Positions 1-8,198 are shown, counted from the first letter of the stretch. The stretch is 44,196 nucleotides of DNA from an uncultured Eubacteriales bacterium (GCA_900552475.1 USAC01000009.1:1-44196); one strand, 5' to 3'. Notes: generated by a model not told the origin, from the sequence alone. Made by a program: numbers and translations.

Positions 1-127
1 CGCAGACGGCAGCCGGGAGGCCTGCGATCCACATACTGATCCGACATCCCCTATAACAAAATGTGAGGATAAAAAAGGCTTATCACGCACCGCGCAGGGT
101 GCAGGCACGGCGTCTGCCGCGCTTACG
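1..127 (-). ncRNA. candidate structured non-coding RNA (6S-like?), cut by window edge
   Basis: No coding frame is convincing here. Read on the minus strand, a good promoter (next entry) would start a transcript near position 127. The transcript can fold long-range: GGCAGACG near its 5' end pairs with CGTCTGC at the window edge, and inside that GCCTGC pairs with GCAGGC, with unpaired stretches between the stems. A local hairpin (ATCCTC/GGGGAT) sits in the middle. A long imperfect duplex with an internal bubble resembles the architecture of 6S RNA, but I did not recognise conserved 6S sequence. The 3' end lies outside the window. It could also be only an intergenic spacer with the DUF1292 terminator. 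Confidence 0.3.
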
Positions 128-132
128 GACAT

Positions 133-161
133 AGTATAGCAGAAATGAAACCGGATGAAAA
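133..161 (-). promoter_or_regulatory. promoter for the candidate RNA at the window start
   Basis: On the minus strand, TTTTCA (-35), a 17-nt spacer and TATACT (-10) preceded by TGC (extended -10). It lies just downstream of the DUF1292 stop codon, pointing away from that gene into a stretch without a coding frame. Confidence 0.45.
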
Positions 162-180
162 GACCTTTTGGGCAATTTCA

Positions 181-477
181 TCAGGAATTTTCTTCCTCAT
201 CGCTCAGGATCTGCTCCATGAACAGGTCATAGACCCGGTTCAGCTCCTCGTCGCTGTCGAGCGTGCTGAGCAGCTCCTCGCCGTTTTCCATCACGGTCTT
301 GAGAATGACGAGACCGAACTCCTCCGCGGCGGCCTCGTCGGCGTCATCCTCCACTGTGGGGAAAAACGCCATATAGGTCTGGCCGTCGAGCTCCAGTGCG
401 TCCACATACTCCAACTCGATGTCGTTGCCGTCCTCGTCGGTCAGCGTGATGAAATTGGGGCCGAATTCGTCTTGCAT
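181..477 (-). CDS. DUF1292 domain protein (YrzB-like)
   Basis: A 98-residue acidic protein. Its first 35 residues follow the DUF1292 pattern: beta-rich FITLTDEDGN, then ELEYVDALELDGQTY and AFFP. The C-terminal half is strongly acidic with a predicted helix. The biochemical role of the family is unknown; in many Firmicutes it sits near the alaS-yrrK (ruvX) cluster, which is not visible here. The ATG at 477 follows an AAGGAGG Shine-Dalgarno and a consensus promoter, so it looks monocistronic and diverges from the penicillin-binding protein gene. Length is normal for the family. Confidence 0.8.
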   Translation of the reverse strand: MQDEFGPNFITLTDEDGNDIELEYVDALELDGQTYMAFFPTVEDDADEAAAEEFGLVILKTVMENGEELLSTLDSDEELNRVYDLFMEQILSDEEENS

Positions 478-507
478 GGCGGAAACCTCCTTTGTTAGCT
501 GGAACCG

Positions 508-536
508 ATTATAACCGAACCGTCACGAAAAAGCAA
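508..536 (-). promoter_or_regulatory. promoter of the DUF1292 gene
   Basis: TTGCTT, 17-nt spacer, TATAAT on the minus strand, about 30 nt upstream of the DUF1292 start codon. Confidence 0.65.
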
Positions 537-655
537 GGTGTTCCGTGTGGCATTTTGCGGCGATTTCTGCCCGGTTTTGCGCCATAACGGGCAAGTAAAC
601 CGTCAAAAACTTCCTGTTTCGGATGCTTTTTTGAAAAAATGGATATTTTAAGAAG

Positions 656-686
656 TTGACAGGCATGGTAAAATAACTTTTATACT
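656..686 (+). promoter_or_regulatory. candidate promoter of the class A PBP gene
   Basis: Perfect TTGACA at 656-661 and TATACT at 681-686. The spacer is 19 nt, longer than the optimal 17, so activity may be modest or factor-assisted. It leaves a leader of about 70 nt before the GTG start at 765. Confidence 0.5.
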
Positions 687-764
687 GGTGTATTGTGCAG
701 ACTGGGGGATTCTGGAAAAAACTTTCCGCCCCTGAAAATACCAAAGAAAGGAAGGTGCCCTGTC

Positions 765-3326
765 GTGGAAAAGCCAAACCATGAGAGAAAGAGCCGGGGC
801 TTCCGGGAGAAGCTGCAGCAGAGCGCCAAAAACATAACCAGCAGGGAACGGAAGGCAAAATCGCCCAAGACCCCGGCCCAGAAGCGGGCCACACGCAGAA
901 AGGTCTGGGGCGTCATCGGGACGATCTGTCTGGTGGGTGTGCTCACGATCACGATTTTCGTCGGAATCTTCATGTACTACGTCAACAAGACGATGAAGGG
1001 TTCGATTGAGGTGCCGATGAGCGAGTATAAGCCCGCCGTCTCCACGGAGATGTACTATGACAAGAACGCCGGAACCGGGGAGAATGAGGACTGGTACATG
1101 TACCAGACGCTCTATTATGAGCAGAACCGCATCTGGGTCGACCTCGGCCAGATCCCCGATTACCTGCAGCAGGCGGCCATTGCCATCGAGGACAAGCGCT
1201 TCGAGAGCCACCACGGCGTGGACTGGTACGGTACCATGCGCGCCATTGTCCGCACTCTGACCGGCGGCAGCATGCAGGGCGGCTCGACCATCACGCAGCA
1301 GACCATCAAGAACATCACCGGTGACAACCAGGACAACGTCAAGCGTAAGATCATGGAGATCTACCGGGCGCTCGCTCTTGAAAAGGAGTACAGCAAGGAC
1401 GACATCCTCGAGGTCTATCTCAACACGATCTACCTCGGCGAGATGTGCTACGGCGTGCAGACCGCGTCGCAGGCGTATTTCGGCAAGGACGCCGCCGATC
1501 TGACGCTCGCCGAGAGCGCGTGCCTGATCGGCATCACGAATAACCCCTCCATGTATGACCCCCTGCTCAGCGACTGGACGCGCGAGAACAACCGCGATCG
1601 CCAGCTGACGATCCTCAAGGCCATGCTCGATCAGAACAAGATCAGCAGCGAGGAGTACGAGGCCGCGAAAAACGAGGAGGTCGTCTTCACCAACGGCTAT
1701 ACCTGTCTCGGCAACTATGTCGAGGATCACCCCGAGGCGCTCAGCCCCGAGGAGCAGGAGAAGGTCAGCACCGCCAACAACTCCTTCTATACCGATCAGG
1801 TGATCGAGGACGTGGCGGATGCGTTTGTCGAGCTGTATAACCTGCAGGACGACCCCGCCGATCAGGAGAACGGCCGCTCGGCGCACTCCAAGGCCGTCAG
1901 CATGATCTACAGCGGCGGCTATAAGATCTATACCGCGCAGAATATCACGCTTCAGCAGAAGGTGGAGGCGATCTATGAGGATTCCTCGAACCTTCCCTAT
2001 ACCCGCACCACGAACGGCGAGACGGAGCAGCTGCAGTCCGGCGTGACGATTGTCGATCCCAAGACCGGCTGCGTCGCGGCGATGGTCGGCGGCATCGGGC
2101 CGAAGAAGGTCGACCGCGGCTGGAACTGGGCCACGGCCACGCGGCAGTGCGGCTCGGCCATCAAACCCATCGCCGTCTATGCGCCCGCGCTCGACGACGG
2201 CACCATCACCGCCGCCAGCGCGCTCGACGACTATCCGGCGATGCTGCTCAACGGCTCGCCCTATCCGAAGAACTCCCACGCGGGCTTCTATGGCCTGACG
2301 AGCGTGCAGACGGCGCTGACGGAGTCGCTCAATACCTGCGCCGTGGACGTCGCGATGCAGTACGGCGTGAACAAGTCCTACCGCTTTATGACTGACAAGC
2401 TCGGCTTTTCCACGCTGACGCAGACAGACGGCAGCCAGGTCGGCGCCATGGCGCTCGGCGGTCTGGAGCAGGGCGTCACGACCGAGGAGATGGCCGCGGC
2501 CTATGCCGCATTTGCAAACGAGGGCGTCTATACCGAGCCGCGCACGTTTGTCCGCGTGGAGGACTCCGACGGCAAGGTCGTGCTCGAAAACAGCGCCAAG
2601 TCCCACGTCGCCATGAAGGAGTCGACCGCCTACATCATGAACGGCCTGCTTGAGCAGGTCATCCAGAGCGGTACCGGCTCCGGTGCGTATTTCTCCGGTA
2701 TGACCATCGCCGGTAAGACCGGTTCGACCGACGACTGGCGCGACCGGTACTTCGTCGGCTATTCCCCGTATTACAGCTGCGCGGTCTGGACGGGCTACAA
2801 GAGCAACGCCAACATCGACACCAGCCGCGGCAACCCCGCCGCCAAGCTCTGGAAGCTCGTGATGCAGAGCGTCCACGAGGGGCTGGAGAACAAGGACTTC
2901 GCGTCCGCCTCCGGCCTGACGACCGTGACGGTCTGTGCCGACAGCGGACTGCTGGCGACGGATGCGTGTACGCATGACGTGCGCGGCAGCCGCGCGCGTA
3001 CCGTGACCGTCGCGGCGGATACCGCTCCGACGGCCTTCTGCGGCCGCCATACGATGGTGAGCTACTGCACGGAGGGCAAGCACATTGCAACATCCGGCTG
3101 CCCGGCGTCCTCCGTGATTGACGTGGCGCTCGTCGACTACTCGCGCGAGGCCTACGGCATCGCGGCGGATGACGACGCGTATCTGCTGAAAAACGCGAGC
3201 GAGGGCGAGTGCCCCGTCCACGGCGGCGGAGCCGTCGACCCATCCGGCGGAGATGACGATGACGATGACGGCAAGACCCCATCCAACCCGTTCGAGGGAA
3301 TCTGGGGAAGATTTAAGCGAGACTAA
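765..3326 (+). CDS. class A penicillin-binding protein (bifunctional peptidoglycan synthase, PBP1A family)
   Basis: Makes and cross-links peptidoglycan at the outer face of the membrane. I place the start at GTG 765 (853 aa) because AAAGGAAGG lies 9 nt upstream; the longer TTG frame has no ribosome site. Order: basic cytoplasmic tail, one membrane anchor (about 47-73), GT51 glycosyltransferase with catalytic E142 (EDKRF, then GGSTITQQ), then the transpeptidase with S464-A-I-K467, S521-L-N523 and K651-T-G-S. After the transpeptidase comes a tail with several cysteines (VCADSGLLATDAC, FCGRH, CPVH), a pattern I associate with clostridial PBPs, then an Asp run (GGDDDDDDG) and a basic end. Monocistronic, with its own terminator. 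Confidence 0.95.
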   Translation: MEKPNHERKSRGFREKLQQSAKNITSRERKAKSPKTPAQKRATRRKVWGVIGTICLVGVLTITIFVGIFMYYVNKTMKGSIEVPMSEYKPAVSTEMYYDKNAGTGENEDWYMYQTLYYEQNRIWVDLGQIPDYLQQAAIAIEDKRFESHHGVDWYGTMRAIVRTLTGGSMQGGSTITQQTIKNITGDNQDNVKRKIMEIYRALALEKEYSKDDILEVYLNTIYLGEMCYGVQTASQAYFGKDAADLTLAESACLIGITNNPSMYDPLLSDWTRENNRDRQLTILKAMLDQNKISSEEYEAAKNEEVVFTNGYTCLGNYVEDHPEALSPEEQEKVSTANNSFYTDQVIEDVADAFVELYNLQDDPADQENGRSAHSKAVSMIYSGGYKIYTAQNITLQQKVEAIYEDSSNLPYTRTTNGETEQLQSGVTIVDPKTGCVAAMVGGIGPKKVDRGWNWATATRQCGSAIKPIAVYAPALDDGTITAASALDDYPAMLLNGSPYPKNSHAGFYGLTSVQTALTESLNTCAVDVAMQYGVNKSYRFMTDKLGFSTLTQTDGSQVGAMALGGLEQGVTTEEMAAAYAAFANEGVYTEPRTFVRVEDSDGKVVLENSAKSHVAMKESTAYIMNGLLEQVIQSGTGSGAYFSGMTIAGKTGSTDDWRDRYFVGYSPYYSCAVWTGYKSNANIDTSRGNPAAKLWKLVMQSVHEGLENKDFASASGLTTVTVCADSGLLATDACTHDVRGSRARTVTVAADTAPTAFCGRHTMVSYCTEGKHIATSGCPASSVIDVALVDYSREAYGIAADDDAYLLKNASEGECPVHGGGAVDPSGGDDDDDDGKTPSNPFEGIWGRFKRD

Positions 3327-3337
3327 GGCAAACTGTG

Positions 3338-3370
3338 AAAAGGCTGTCCCTTCGGGGACAGCCTTTTCTG
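3338..3370 (+). terminator. rho-independent terminator of the PBP gene
   Basis: A perfect 13-bp stem (AAAAGGCTGTCCC with its complement) closed by a TTCG tetraloop and followed by TTTTCTGTTTG. It begins 11 nt after the stop codon. Confidence 0.9.
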
Positions 3371-3392
3371 TTTGTCAGATTTGCGTAAAACA

Positions 3393-3528
3393 ATGGATTA
3401 CTACAACAACCGCAGGATCAAGGCAAAACTGAAGGGCTTGCCGCCTGCAATTCACAGACAGCAAGCCCTTTCGGCTGCTTGAACAATCTTTACTTCAAAA
3501 TATTGTCTAACTTTTGGGGGTCACTTCA
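3393..3528 (+). mobile_element. right-end remnant of an IS3-family insertion sequence (OrfB C-terminus plus terminal repeat)
   Basis: Positions 3393-3482 encode the last 29 residues of an IS3-family OrfB transposase: DYYNNRRIKAKLKGLPP, then a short tail and TGA. The tyrosine/asparagine-rich YYNNRRIK motif followed by KLKGLPP is diagnostic for the C-terminus of the DDE integrase domain in this family. Twenty-one nt after the stop, 3504-3528 carries TGTCTAACTTTTGGGGG followed by TCACTTCA, which looks like an IS3-type right terminal inverted repeat ending in CA. No OrfA, DDE core or left end is present; upstream sequence runs straight into the PBP terminator. This is a dead remnant. Confidence 0.75.
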
Positions 3529-3567
3529 CTCGGTCCGGGCTGCTTTTTGCGAGAATGTAAGGCCGCG

Positions 3568-4089
3568 TTACTTCGTGAACTTCTCCCAGAAGCGCAGCAG
3601 GTGCGCGGGGAAGCAGATGATCATCGCGGCGACCGCGCCGACACCGGCCTGCAGGAACTGGAAGGGGATCTTCAGAATGGCGTACTCGGGCGTGCTGTAA
3701 ATAAACGCGCGGCCGAGCGTGTAGCCGATGACCATGATGAGCGCGCCGAGCACCACGCCGATCAGGGCGTTGACGCTGTGCTTACCGCCCTTGCGGTTGG
3801 CGAGCAGGGAGATCACCACCGCCTGCAGGCCGTGGGTCACGAGCGAGACGAACATGGGCGCGGGATAGAACAGCGCGTCGCCGATGAACGCGCCGATGCC
3901 GCCGACGGCGAACGCGGCCAGCGGGTCGAGCAGGATGGCGGCGGTGTCGATGACGATGTCGTTGAGGTACAGGTGGCCGCCCGGAACGGGCACACCGAAG
4001 GAGCTGAGCGCGACGTTCATCGCCATGAGCATGGCGGTGACAGTCAGCCACTTTGTGGGATGATTTTTGCGGAAAGCTGCGGTATTCAC
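3568..4089 (-). CDS. ECF transporter S component (substrate-binding membrane subunit)
   Basis: A 173-residue, five- to six-segment membrane protein of the ECF-type S-component family (riboflavin/pyrimidine-vitamin-like). After a cytoplasmic start, KWLTVTAMLMAMNVALSSFG and the AAILLDPLAAFAVGGIGAF region are typical, with small residues for packing against the EcfT coupling subunit. It would bind a vitamin or precursor and borrow the shared EcfAAT module, which is not in this window. No substrate can be assigned. GTG start at 4089 with AGAGAGG 9 nt upstream. It has its own promoter, so it is probably not co-transcribed with dus upstream. Confidence 0.8.
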   Translation of the reverse strand: MNTAAFRKNHPTKWLTVTAMLMAMNVALSSFGVPVPGGHLYLNDIVIDTAAILLDPLAAFAVGGIGAFIGDALFYPAPMFVSLVTHGLQAVVISLLANRKGGKHSVNALIGVVLGALIMVIGYTLGRAFIYSTPEYAILKIPFQFLQAGVGAVAAMIICFPAHLLRFWEKFTK

Positions 4090-4122
4090 TGGAAAAGCCT
4101 CTCTTTCAGGTGCGTTTTCTGC

Positions 4123-4151
4123 ATTTTACAAAAATTTTACAAAGAAAACAA
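4123..4151 (-). promoter_or_regulatory. promoter of the ECF S-component gene
   Basis: TTGTTT, 17-nt spacer, TAAAAT on the minus strand, 34 nt upstream of the GTG start. The leader is too short for a known vitamin riboswitch. Confidence 0.6.
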
Positions 4152-4178
4152 GTACCAGAAAGCGACCGGATGTTATGC

Positions 4179-5135
4179 TCAGAAAAAGTCCTCCTCCACC
4201 ACCTCGCGGAGGGGGCAGTTCGTGAGAATTTCGCGGGCGGCGGGGGCGTAGGCCGTGCAGATTTTCGCCTTGCGGATGGCCTTGAGACCGGGCTGCGCGC
4301 CGACGAAGGAGAGGGAGAGGTAGTTCCACAGCTCGCGCATGCGGTGGAGCACCGGCTGGTCGCCGCTCAGCCGTTCGCGATAGCCCTCGAAAAGCCGGTC
4401 GTGGAGCGCCAGCAGTTCCTCGCGCGAAGCGGGCGCGCCGCCGCGCGTGCGGCGCAGGAGGGCGGGATCCGCGATCAGGCCGCGCCCGGCCATCGCCGCC
4501 GGGGCGGGGGAGGAGAGGAGCAGCCGCGGCGTGAAGAGGTCGCCGCTCTCGCACAGCGGCAGCTGCGTCTGCCCGAGCGTCCATGCAAACACGTCCCGGT
4601 GCGAGCGGCCCTTGTAGAACTCCTTCTGCACGCGCGGGTGGACGATCAGCTCGGCGATGGGATAGCGGTTGTAGATGGCTAGCAGGTGCTCCCACTCGGC
4701 GGGGTCGAGCTTGCCGATGCGGGTCTTGACGGAGATGCGCAGCTCCGGGAGGGCGGTGAAAATCTCACCGAGCAGGCGGTCAAGCTCGTCGGGGAAGGCG
4801 AGCAGACCGGAGCCCTTGCGCTTGCCCGTCACCGTCCCGGAGGGGCAGCCGAGGTTGAGGTTCACCTCGCCATAGCCGCGTGCGTGCAGCTCGCGGGCGC
4901 ACCAGATGAAGTGCTCGCTGCTGTTTGTCAGAATCTGCGGCACGACAGGGAGCCCCTCGTTGTGCGCGGGCTCGATCTCGTCGCGCTCCTTCGCCTGGAA
5001 GCTGTGGTTCGCGTTCGGCGAGAGGAAGGGGGTGAAGTATTTGTCCGCCCCGCCGAAGAGCTCGTGGTGGACGCGCCGCCAGAGCCAGCCCGTCAGCCCC
5101 TCCATCGGCGCGGCGTAGAGTTGTTTATCGTTCAT
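4179..5135 (-). CDS. dus: tRNA-dihydrouridine synthase
   Basis: Flavoenzyme that reduces uridine to dihydrouridine in the tRNA D-loop, using FMN and NADPH. The 318-residue protein opens with LYAAPMEGLTG (FMN-binding strand 1 of the TIM barrel), has catalytic C97 in NLGCPSG followed by the GKRKGSG loop, then SVKTRIG and VHPRVQKEFYKG, which bind FMN phosphate and tRNA. The C-terminal helical part (about 240-318) is the tRNA-recognition domain. I chose ATG 5135 because the family begins a few residues before APMEG; longer readings add an unrelated arginine-rich stretch. It overlaps the end of the upstream GIY-YIG gene by 11 nt, so the two are one transcript. Which uridine it modifies cannot be told. 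Confidence 0.93.
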   Translation of the reverse strand: MNDKQLYAAPMEGLTGWLWRRVHHELFGGADKYFTPFLSPNANHSFQAKERDEIEPAHNEGLPVVPQILTNSSEHFIWCARELHARGYGEVNLNLGCPSGTVTGKRKGSGLLAFPDELDRLLGEIFTALPELRISVKTRIGKLDPAEWEHLLAIYNRYPIAELIVHPRVQKEFYKGRSHRDVFAWTLGQTQLPLCESGDLFTPRLLLSSPAPAAMAGRGLIADPALLRRTRGGAPASREELLALHDRLFEGYRERLSGDQPVLHRMRELWNYLSLSFVGAQPGLKAIRKAKICTAYAPAAREILTNCPLREVVEEDFF

Positions 5136-5481
5136 CGTACTGTCCCTCCAGACACATCTCCAGACTGACGCCCGGCTGATGGGTGTATTCCTCCGCCGCA
5201 AGAGTGGGCAGCAGCGCGCCCAGCCGCTCCGGCTCGCGCAGGAGCAGCAGCTTTTTCTCACGCGGGAGCCGCTTGACGGCGTACTCCATCCGCGCCGCGG
5301 ATGCGAGATCCGGCGCGCGCCACAGCCCCTCGAGCGCTTCGACGGGATGGCTGCGGGTGTATTTGGCGCAGGCGGGGGATTTTTCGGTGTGCTGGCGCAG
5401 ACGGCGGCAGACGGAGCGCGCGATGCCGGTATAGAGACTGCCCCCGCGGCAGCGGATGATGTAGACGTAAGCGCACGGCAT
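5125..5481 (-). CDS. GIY-YIG nuclease-superfamily protein (UPF0213/YhbQ-like)
   Basis: A 118-residue single-domain protein with YVYIIRC near the start and SLYTGIA about ten residues later, the GIY-YIG signature. A conserved arginine on the following helix (CRRLRQH) and ME--VKRLPREKK are also present. The family is structurally a nuclease domain without a clear physiological role. The C-terminus (about 85-118) is longer than the minimal domain. ATG 5481 has AAAGGGGGAG upstream and a good promoter. It forms an overlapping pair with dus. Confidence 0.85.
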   Translation of the reverse strand: MPCAYVYIIRCRGGSLYTGIARSVCRRLRQHTEKSPACAKYTRSHPVEALEGLWRAPDLASAARMEYAVKRLPREKKLLLLREPERLGALLPTLAAEEYTHQPGVSLEMCLEGQYDER

Positions 5482-5513
5482 GCGGCGTCTCCCCCTTTGG
5501 TGTGGTTTTGTTT

Positions 5514-5542
5514 AGTATACCATGCGGGGGTGGGCGGCGCAA
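5514..5542 (-). promoter_or_regulatory. promoter of the GIY-YIG/dus operon
   Basis: TTGCGC, 17-nt spacer, TATACT on the minus strand, about 30 nt upstream of the start codon. Confidence 0.55.
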
Positions 5543-5593
5543 GGTGGTTGAATCGGCTGATGATGTCGCCGAAGGCCGCCTACCAATCCCTGC

Positions 5594-5628
5594 ATAAACA
5601 AACAGAGCCGCCCGACTTGGGCGGCTCT
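5594..5628 (-). terminator. terminator of the csoR-copA transcript
   Basis: A perfect 10-bp GC-rich stem (AGAGCCGCCC and its complement) with a 5-nt loop, followed on the minus strand by TGTTTGTTTATG. It begins 17 nt after the copA stop codon. Confidence 0.85.
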
Positions 5629-5645
5629 GCCTGTCTGACAGGGAC

Positions 5646-8183
5646 TTATTCAATCCCCGTGACCTTATAGTCCTTGTCCTCCACGGCCTTCTTCAGCGCC
5701 GCGTCCTCGACGGGGGCGGACAGCGTCACAACAGCGGTGCCGCTCTCGTGGCTCACGTCCGCGGACGCCACGCCCTCGATTGCTTCGAGCGTCTTCTTCA
5801 CTGTGGCCTCGCAGTGGCCGCACATCATACCCTCGATCTTCATCGTCTTTTTCATAGCGTTTGTATCCTCCTTATGATTTTCAATGGGAATTTCTTTGAG
5901 CTGCTTGCTCCTTTTATGGTCATGCCGCGCGTCCCGGAGCTTGAACAGGTTCAGCCGCAGGGCGTTGGATACCACACAAAAACTGGAAAGGCTCATGGCC
6001 GCCGCGCCCAGCATGGGGTTGAGCGTTAGGCCGAGCGGAATGAACACGCCGGCGGCGATGGGGATGCCGATCGTGTTGTAGAAGAACGCCCAGAACAGGT
6101 TTTCGTGGATATTGCGCAGTGTCGCGCGGCTGAGCCGGATGGCCGCCGGGACGTCGCTGAGCCTGCTCTTCATCAGCACGACGTCCGCCGCGTCGATGGC
6201 GACGTCCGTGCCTGCGCCGATGGCGATACCGATGTCCGCGCGCGTCAGAGCCGGGGCGTCGTTGATGCCGTCGCCGACCATGGCCACCTTGCCGCGCCGC
6301 CTGAGCTCGCGGATCACGCTCTCCTTGCCGTCCGGGAGGACGCCCGCGATGACCTGATCCACGCCCGCCTGCGCACCGATGGCCCTGGCGGTGCGCTCGT
6401 TATCGCCCGTCACCATGACGACATAGATGCCCATATTCTGCAGCTCGCGTACGGCCTGCGGGCTGTCGGGCTTGATGACGTCCGCCACGGCGATCACGCC
6501 GAGCAGCCGCCCGCCAGCGCTGAAGAACATCGGGGTCTTGCCCGCCTGCGCCAGCTTGTCCGCCTGCGTGCGCATCGGCTCGGGCACCTGCGCGGCGCGC
6601 TCAATGAAGGCGAGGTTGCCGCCGCAGAGCGTGCGGCCGTCTGCCGCGGCGGCCCGCAGGCCGTTGCCGGGCATGGCCTGGAAGTCCGTGACCTCCTGCG
6701 CCGGGATGTGCCGCTCCTCCGCGTGCTGCAGGATCGCCCGCGCGAGCGGGTGCTCGCTGCGCCGCTCGAGGGCATAGGCCAGCGCGAGAAGCTCGTCTTC
6801 CGCAACGCCCTCCGCCGGGAGAATGTCCGTCACCTTCGGTTCGCCGGAGGTGATGGTGCCCGTCTTGTCGAGCGCCACGATCTGGATGCGGCCCGTCTCC
6901 TCGAGCGAGGCCGCCGTCTTGAAGAGAATGCCGTTCTTTGCGCCGAGGCCGCTGCCGACCATGATCGCGACCGGCGTCGCGAGGCCCAGCGCGCACGGGC
7001 AGCTGATGACGAGCACCGAGATGCCGCGCGCGAGCGCATAGCCGACGGGGTGCCCCAGCAGGAGCCAGACCGCCGTGGTGATGACGGCGATCGTGATGAC
7101 GACCGGCACGAACACGCCGGAGACCTTATCCGCGATCTTCGCGATGGGGGCCTTCGTCGCCGCCGCGTCGCTCACCATGCGGATGATCTGCGAGAGAGTT
7201 GTGTCCTCGCCGACGCGCGTCGCGCGGCACTTGAGAAAGCCCGACTGGTTCACCGTCGCCGCCGAGACGAGGTCGCCCTCCGCCTTGTCGGCGGGGATGC
7301 TCTCGCCGGTCAGGGCCGACTCGTTCACGGCGCTGCTGCCCTCGAGCACCACGCCGTCGACGGGGATGCTCTCACCGGGGCGGACAAGGAACACCTCGTC
7401 CTTTTGCACCTGCTCGACGGGGACGCTCAGCTCCTTGCCGCCGCGCAGGACGGTCGCCGTCTTGGGCGCGAGCTTCATCAGCCCCTTGAGCGCGTCCGTC
7501 GTCTTGCCCTTCGAGCGCGCCTCAAGCATCTTGCCGACGGTGATGAGCGTGAGGATCATCGCCGCGGACTCAAAGTAGAAGTCCATCATATAGCGCATGA
7601 CCGCGGCGTCGTCGCCGCGCATCTGCGCGCCGGTCATGGCGAAGAGGGCATAGGTGCTGTAGCCGAAGGCGGCTGTCGCGCCGAGCGCCACGAGCGTATC
7701 CATGTTCGGCGCGCGGTGGATCAGCCCCTTGAAGCCGCTGATGAAGAACTTCTGGTTGATGACCATGATGATGACCGTCAGCAGCAGCTGCGTCAAACCC
7801 ATGGCCACATGATTCCCGTCATAAAACGACGGCAGCGGCCAGCCCCACATCATGTGTCCCATCGAGAAATACATTAGTACCAGCAGAAAGCCCACCGACC
7901 ACAGGAGTCTGCGCCGCAGCTTCGGCGTCTCGTGGTCCTCGAGCTGCTCTTCGGCGGCGGAGGGACTCTGCGTCCCGCCACCCGCGCCCTTGAGCGACGC
8001 ACCGTAGCCCGCGTTCTGCACGGCTGCGACGATCTCCTGCGGCGAGGCGGTTCCCTCCACGCCCATCGAGTTCGTCAGCAGGCTCACCGAGCAGGCCGTG
8101 ACGCCCGGCACCTTCGATACCGCCTTTTCCACACGGGCCGAGCAGGCGGCGCAGCTCATGCCGGTTACATTGTACTGTTCCAT
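5646..8183 (-). CDS. copA: copper-exporting P1B-type ATPase CopA with C-terminal CopZ-like chaperone domain fused in frame
   Basis: Pumps Cu(I) out of the cytoplasm. The 845-residue protein has an N-terminal metal-binding domain (GMSCAAC, C11/C14), eight predicted membrane segments, the transmembrane C395-P-C397 copper site, phosphorylation loop D439-KTGTIT, the SEHPLA nucleotide-binding motif and GDGINDAPAL. The ATPase proper ends near residue 760. After a basic linker a second, complete HMA domain begins at M777 (GMMCGHC, C788/C791) and runs to the end. That tail is the size of free-standing CopZ (69 aa) and has its own Shine-Dalgarno, so the gene may give both a fusion and free CopZ. It lies 15 nt after csoR in the same operon. 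Start ATG 8183 follows GGAAGTG. Confidence 0.95.
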   Translation of the reverse strand: MEQYNVTGMSCAACSARVEKAVSKVPGVTACSVSLLTNSMGVEGTASPQEIVAAVQNAGYGASLKGAGGGTQSPSAAEEQLEDHETPKLRRRLLWSVGFLLVLMYFSMGHMMWGWPLPSFYDGNHVAMGLTQLLLTVIIMVINQKFFISGFKGLIHRAPNMDTLVALGATAAFGYSTYALFAMTGAQMRGDDAAVMRYMMDFYFESAAMILTLITVGKMLEARSKGKTTDALKGLMKLAPKTATVLRGGKELSVPVEQVQKDEVFLVRPGESIPVDGVVLEGSSAVNESALTGESIPADKAEGDLVSAATVNQSGFLKCRATRVGEDTTLSQIIRMVSDAAATKAPIAKIADKVSGVFVPVVITIAVITTAVWLLLGHPVGYALARGISVLVISCPCALGLATPVAIMVGSGLGAKNGILFKTAASLEETGRIQIVALDKTGTITSGEPKVTDILPAEGVAEDELLALAYALERRSEHPLARAILQHAEERHIPAQEVTDFQAMPGNGLRAAAADGRTLCGGNLAFIERAAQVPEPMRTQADKLAQAGKTPMFFSAGGRLLGVIAVADVIKPDSPQAVRELQNMGIYVVMVTGDNERTARAIGAQAGVDQVIAGVLPDGKESVIRELRRRGKVAMVGDGINDAPALTRADIGIAIGAGTDVAIDAADVVLMKSRLSDVPAAIRLSRATLRNIHENLFWAFFYNTIGIPIAAGVFIPLGLTLNPMLGAAAMSLSSFCVVSNALRLNLFKLRDARHDHKRSKQLKEIPIENHKEDTNAMKKTMKIEGMMCGHCEATVKKTLEAIEGVASADVSHESGTAVVTLSAPVEDAALKKAVEDKDYKVTGIE
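5853..5873 (-). promoter_or_regulatory. copZ: internal ribosome binding site and start codon for a CopZ-sized product inside copA
   Basis: Within copA, AAGGAGG (5867-5873) lies 11 nt before an in-frame ATG (5853-5855). Translation from it yields a 69-residue protein carrying GMMCGHC and ending at the copA stop: exactly a CopZ chaperone. A stand-alone copZ normally follows copA in Firmicutes; here no stop codon separates the two frames. Use of this start is an inference from sequence only. Confidence 0.6.
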
Positions 8184-8198
8184 GTGTTCACTTCCTTG

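Noticed and set aside
693..764. Upstream TTG start for the PBP
   Set aside because: It has no Shine-Dalgarno and would begin only a few bases after the -10 element. GTG 765 has AAAGGAAGG at 9 nt.
648..3221. An open frame of 857 codons on the minus strand opposite the PBP gene
   Set aside because: It is the antisense shadow of a strongly biased high-GC gene. Its translation is Arg/Val/His-rich with no motif, and the plus strand has complete PBP motifs.
4090..4178. Vitamin riboswitch upstream of the ECF S component
   Set aside because: The leader after the promoter is only about 30 nt, too short for any known aptamer, and no conserved motif was found.
6105..7877. A 590-codon plus-strand frame opposite copA
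   Set aside because: No motifs, Arg/Asp/His-rich, fully inside a verified P-type ATPase gene.
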